This document shows positions 5,402 through 7,422 of a stretch of 7,422 bases of DNA, piece after piece (the stretch's first letter is position 1; every line of letters begins with the position of its first letter). A model generated the notes under the pieces. It saw nothing but the letters and a program-made list of their open reading frames with translations, was not told the origin of the DNA and ran no database searches. The stretch spans positions 1 to 7,422 of the forward strand of contig JAZDID010000135.1 of the NCBI GenBank assembly GCA_043805315.1, read 5' to 3'. The stretch is from JAHJEM01 sp043805315. GTDB lineage: Archaea; Nanobdellota; Nanobdellia; Woesearchaeales; JAHJEM01. The translations under genes and the position numbers were made by a program.

Positions 5402-6406
5402 TCACTTCTTCTCCATCTTCGGATACACGCCTGGCTGCATGAACACCTGGTTGAGGATGACGCTTATTCCTGAGGAAAACTTCTGCATGTCTTCAGAGGA
5501 CATCTTGGCGTTTCCCAGACCGATGAGCTCTCCTTTCAGCGTCAGGACTGCGACAAGATCATCAGATATAATGCCTGTCTCGAGCTTCGCGATGCCCGGC
5601 ACTTTGAGGCTTGCGCCATGGCAGAGAGAGTCGACTGTGGAATCGAGCACAAAGACTTTTGGTAAGCCAGACACAGCTGCCTCAAAAGGCAGGATGCATT
5701 TTTTCAAATATGTTTCATTGTTCTCGTTGATATGATAGTAGAATGCGTCAGTCAAGTCCTGCAGCGTGCAGAGCTGGCCTTCTGTAAAAGGGCCTGCCTT
5801 TGTCCTCCTCAGCTCGAGCATATGCGCGCCGATGCCAAGGGTCTGTCCGATGTCATGGCAGAGCTTCCTGATGTAGGTTCCTGCCTGGCAGCCGACCCTG
5901 AAAAGGACATCCTGGCCAATCATGTCCAGCAGCTCGAGATAATAGACATTCCGCTCGCGCCACTGCCGTTTCACAGCAGATTTCTTGGGCGGCAGCTGCT
6001 TGATCCTGCCAGAATACTGGGAAAAGACCTCCAGCAATTTTTCCTTCGGCACCTCTGCATGCAGGTGCATGAGGCAGACATACTCTTTTCCTGCAGGCAA
6101 TAATGCCTGGACAACCCTTGTTCCTCTTCCTAAGGCAATAGGCAGGATGCCGGTGACTTTCGGGTCAAGCGTTCCGGAATGCCCGCATTTCTCAATATGC
6201 AGGAGCTGCTTGACATAAAACGAGACCTGGTGGCTTGTGGGCCCTGAAGGCTTGTCCAGGATGACAATGCCATAGTCCAGCAATTCACTCGCAGCCCTGT
6301 CTTCTGGATTTTTCCCGAATTTTAGGGAAGTTTCTGCATTCCTCAAGACGATGATTTCACGTTTTTCCTTCTCGAAAGGGAGCAGGTTTTTCTCTTGGTC
6401 CATCAT
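5402..6406 (-). CDS. cbf5: Cbf5, H/ACA RNP pseudouridine synthase (archaeal TruB family) with PUA domain
   Basis: Cbf5 converts uridine to pseudouridine in rRNA as the catalytic subunit of the H/ACA guide RNP with Nop10, Gar1 and L7Ae, and it can also act on tRNA position 55. Counted from the start chosen here (334 residues), motif GHSGTLDPKVTG contains the catalytic Asp81. KPSGPTSH lies at about 52-59, PPKKSAVKR at 139-147, GTYIRKLCHDIG at 176-187 and LRRTKAGPF at 199-207. The PUA domain covers about 250-327 (LPKVFVLDSTVDSLCHGASL, VPGIAKLETGI). Length matches archaeal Cbf5. An ATG at 6415 would add MHC, but the ATG at 6406 lies about 26 bases from the shared TATA element and fits a leaderless start better. 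No other H/ACA component is encoded in this window. Confidence 0.96.
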   Translation of the reverse strand: MMDQEKNLLPFEKEKREIIVLRNAETSLKFGKNPEDRAASELLDYGIVILDKPSGPTSHQVSFYVKQLLHIEKCGHSGTLDPKVTGILPIALGRGTRVVQALLPAGKEYVCLMHLHAEVPKEKLLEVFSQYSGRIKQLPPKKSAVKRQWRERNVYYLELLDMIGQDVLFRVGCQAGTYIRKLCHDIGQTLGIGAHMLELRRTKAGPFTEGQLCTLQDLTDAFYYHINENNETYLKKCILPFEAAVSGLPKVFVLDSTVDSLCHGASLKVPGIAKLETGIISDDLVAVLTLKGELIGLGNAKMSSEDMQKFSSGISVILNQVFMQPGVYPKMEKK

Positions 6407-6426
6407 GCAGTGCAAAATCCCGATAC

Positions 6427-6440
6427 TTTTTTAAATTTTC
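6427..6440. promoter_or_regulatory. Single palindromic TATA element shared by two divergent genes
   Basis: The intergenic region between the two start codons is only about 51 bases (6407-6457) and has one AT-rich block, TTTTTTAAATTTTC. Its TTTAAA core (6430-6435) is a perfect palindrome centred about 26 bases from each ATG (6406 on the minus strand, 6458 on the plus strand). Both spacings match leaderless transcription. No second TATA-like block lies in the gap. Confidence 0.6.
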
Positions 6441-6457
6441 TTGTTTTCCAAAGGAAT

Positions 6458-7225
6458 ATGGGAGCAAGAAACGCGGAAGACGAGCGCATCCTGGCCAGGA
6501 ACGATCATTTCATCTACTGGCTCATCATACTCCTCCTAATCTTCGCAGTCATCGGCTCCAATGTTTATTTCATCAGCAAGTTCAAGAATCTGAACACTGA
6601 CCTCGACCATGCACGGAACGCTTTGAACAACAAGACATTCGAGCTCAACGAGGTCATCACTGTCCTGAACTCCACGCAGGCAGACATCGACTTCTACGGC
6701 GAGATCTACGAGCGGAACAAGGAAGAGATCGGCGTATTGCAGACCGGCAAGGCATTCATCTACGACAAGGACCGGGGGCTGTATGCCCGCTATTGCGTCA
6801 AGCTCGTGGAGGATGTGCCAGAATCAAACTTTCTGGTGATCAATGCGAGCGGCAGTTATGCCGGAGAGGACTGGCCCCAGATGCTCGTGAATGTTGATTA
6901 CCGGCTCATCACCAAGATAACTGTGAGCTCTGCGAATTACACGCTCTACAGCATCCCTGCTAACCTCAGCAAAGGAGTGCACAACATCGACCTGCTGTTC
7001 ATCAACGACTATTACAAGGAAGAGAGTGTGAACGGCAAGCAGACTATCTTTGACAGGAACCTGTTCATCAGCAACATCATCATCGGAAACAAGAGCATCA
7101 GCTACGCAGAATCAACCACAGATGCAGGAAGGAACAGGCAGGCGTTCGACTGCGTAAGCACGCAGAAAGGCAAGAACGTGCTGTTCGGCGCAGGAGCCAT
7201 GCGGTTCAGCGTGCTGGTGGAGTAA
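6458..7225 (+). CDS. Membrane-anchored coiled-coil protein with CBM36/CBM60-like outer domain
   Basis: The 255-residue protein has an N-terminal anchor helix at about 18-40 (YWLIILLLIFAVIGSNVYFI) after a charged cytoplasmic start, then a helical, Asn/Glu-rich coiled coil at about 43-92. From about 100 to 255 it is rich in beta strand. Residues 124-210 resemble Ca-dependent xylan-binding modules: EDWPQMLVNVDYR, then strands around ITVSSANYTLYSIP, GVHNIDLLFINDYY at 173-186 and DRNLFISNIIIG at 199-210. The N-D and D-R-N-L positions are where these modules place conserved and calcium-binding residues. No catalytic domain is present, so it would bind sugars or surface glycans rather than cut them. 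Two cysteines (113 and 232) could pair outside the cell. I chose the start at 6458 because it fits the TATA spacing; an upstream ATG at 6395 would run into cbf5. The domain call is from memory of the motif. Confidence 0.8.
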   Translation: MGARNAEDERILARNDHFIYWLIILLLIFAVIGSNVYFISKFKNLNTDLDHARNALNNKTFELNEVITVLNSTQADIDFYGEIYERNKEEIGVLQTGKAFIYDKDRGLYARYCVKLVEDVPESNFLVINASGSYAGEDWPQMLVNVDYRLITKITVSSANYTLYSIPANLSKGVHNIDLLFINDYYKEESVNGKQTIFDRNLFISNIIIGNKSISYAESTTDAGRNRQAFDCVSTQKGKNVLFGAGAMRFSVLVE

Positions 7226-7283
7226 ACAGAATTCTTCATTTCATAAGAAAATTATTCCACTTTGAAGTAATAAAAATAAAAAG

Positions 7284-7293
7284 ATATATAAAT
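7284..7293 (+). promoter_or_regulatory. TATA element of the 7314 gene
   Basis: ATATATAAAT is centred about 26 bases before the ATG at 7314, again at leaderless spacing. The rest of the 88-base gap after the previous gene is AT-rich with no other recognisable feature. Confidence 0.6.
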
Positions 7294-7313
7294 TATGTGG
7301 CTTTCCTCTCAGC

Positions 7314-7422
7314 ATGGACAGGCGACTTGAGCTATTCAATAAGTATGTGAAATGGACATCACAAGAAGCAGCAGACGCTTGTTCTGAAAGCGGATACGGA
7401 CTCGTGGTCGGATTAAAAGGCG
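7314..7422 (+). CDS. Start of an unidentified gene, cut by the window edge
   Basis: An open frame begins with ATG at 7314 and runs without a stop to the window end (36 codons visible). It encodes MDRRLELFNKYVKWTSQEAA and continues with DACSESGYGLVVGLKG. The start is helical and charged, with no membrane segment or recognisable motif. A well-placed TATA element supports it as real. Too little is visible to assign a family. Confidence 0.6.
   Translation, partial: MDRRLELFNKYVKWTSQEAADACSESGYGLVVGLKG

Noticed and set aside
5732..6103. Plus-strand 123-codon frame opposite cbf5
   Set aside because: It is antisense to highly conserved Cbf5 motifs and shows no independent signal.
6395..6457. Upstream in-frame start at 6395 for the CBM-like gene
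   Set aside because: It would overlap the start of cbf5 and place the shared TATA element inside the coding region. The extra 21 residues do not look like part of the protein, and the ATG at 6458 fits the promoter spacing.

Overview
The window reads as a stretch of an archaeal genome, most likely from a small-genome DPANN-type lineage such as Woesearchaeota or a relative. Three things support this. It encodes Cbf5, the archaeal/eukaryotic H/ACA pseudouridine synthase. It also encodes a DUF357 protein, a family essentially confined to archaea. Finally, nearly every gene starts about 25-29 bases after an AT-rich TATA element and lacks a convincing Shine-Dalgarno site, which is the pattern of leaderless archaeal transcripts. 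The phylum is inference; archaeal origin is well supported.

Layout. Bases 32-1203 are a clearly AT-rich insertion sequence with one intact DDE transposase on the minus strand and imperfect terminal inverted repeats. Its right end lies immediately before a plus-strand run of three genes of unknown function: a 530-residue protein with a coiled coil and a basic C-terminal domain (1221-2813), a two-helix membrane protein with a coiled-coil tail (2883-3263) and a 123-residue protein (3319-3690). Each of these has its own TATA element. Converging on them is a tightly overlapping minus-strand pair (3694-4511) made of a PIN-domain nuclease and a DUF357 helical protein. From a divergent promoter region, a plus-strand SdpI-like membrane protein follows (4615-5382). 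It converges on the minus-strand cbf5 gene (5402-6406). cbf5 shares one palindromic TATA element with a divergent gene (6458-7225) for a membrane-anchored protein with a coiled coil and an outer domain resembling Ca-dependent xylan-binding modules (CBM36/CBM60). A further gene starts at 7314 and runs off the window.

How the genes relate. There is no obvious shared pathway. cbf5 is housekeeping RNA modification. The PIN/DUF357 pair is the only clear two-gene operon and the best candidate for a functional module. The SdpI-like and CBM-like proteins belong to the cell envelope. The most interesting observations are the insertion-sequence end that carries the apparent promoter of the 530-residue gene, the single symmetric TATA element between cbf5 and the CBM-like gene, the PIN/DUF357 pair, and the membrane-anchored CBM-like protein. 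No rRNA, tRNA or CRISPR array was seen.
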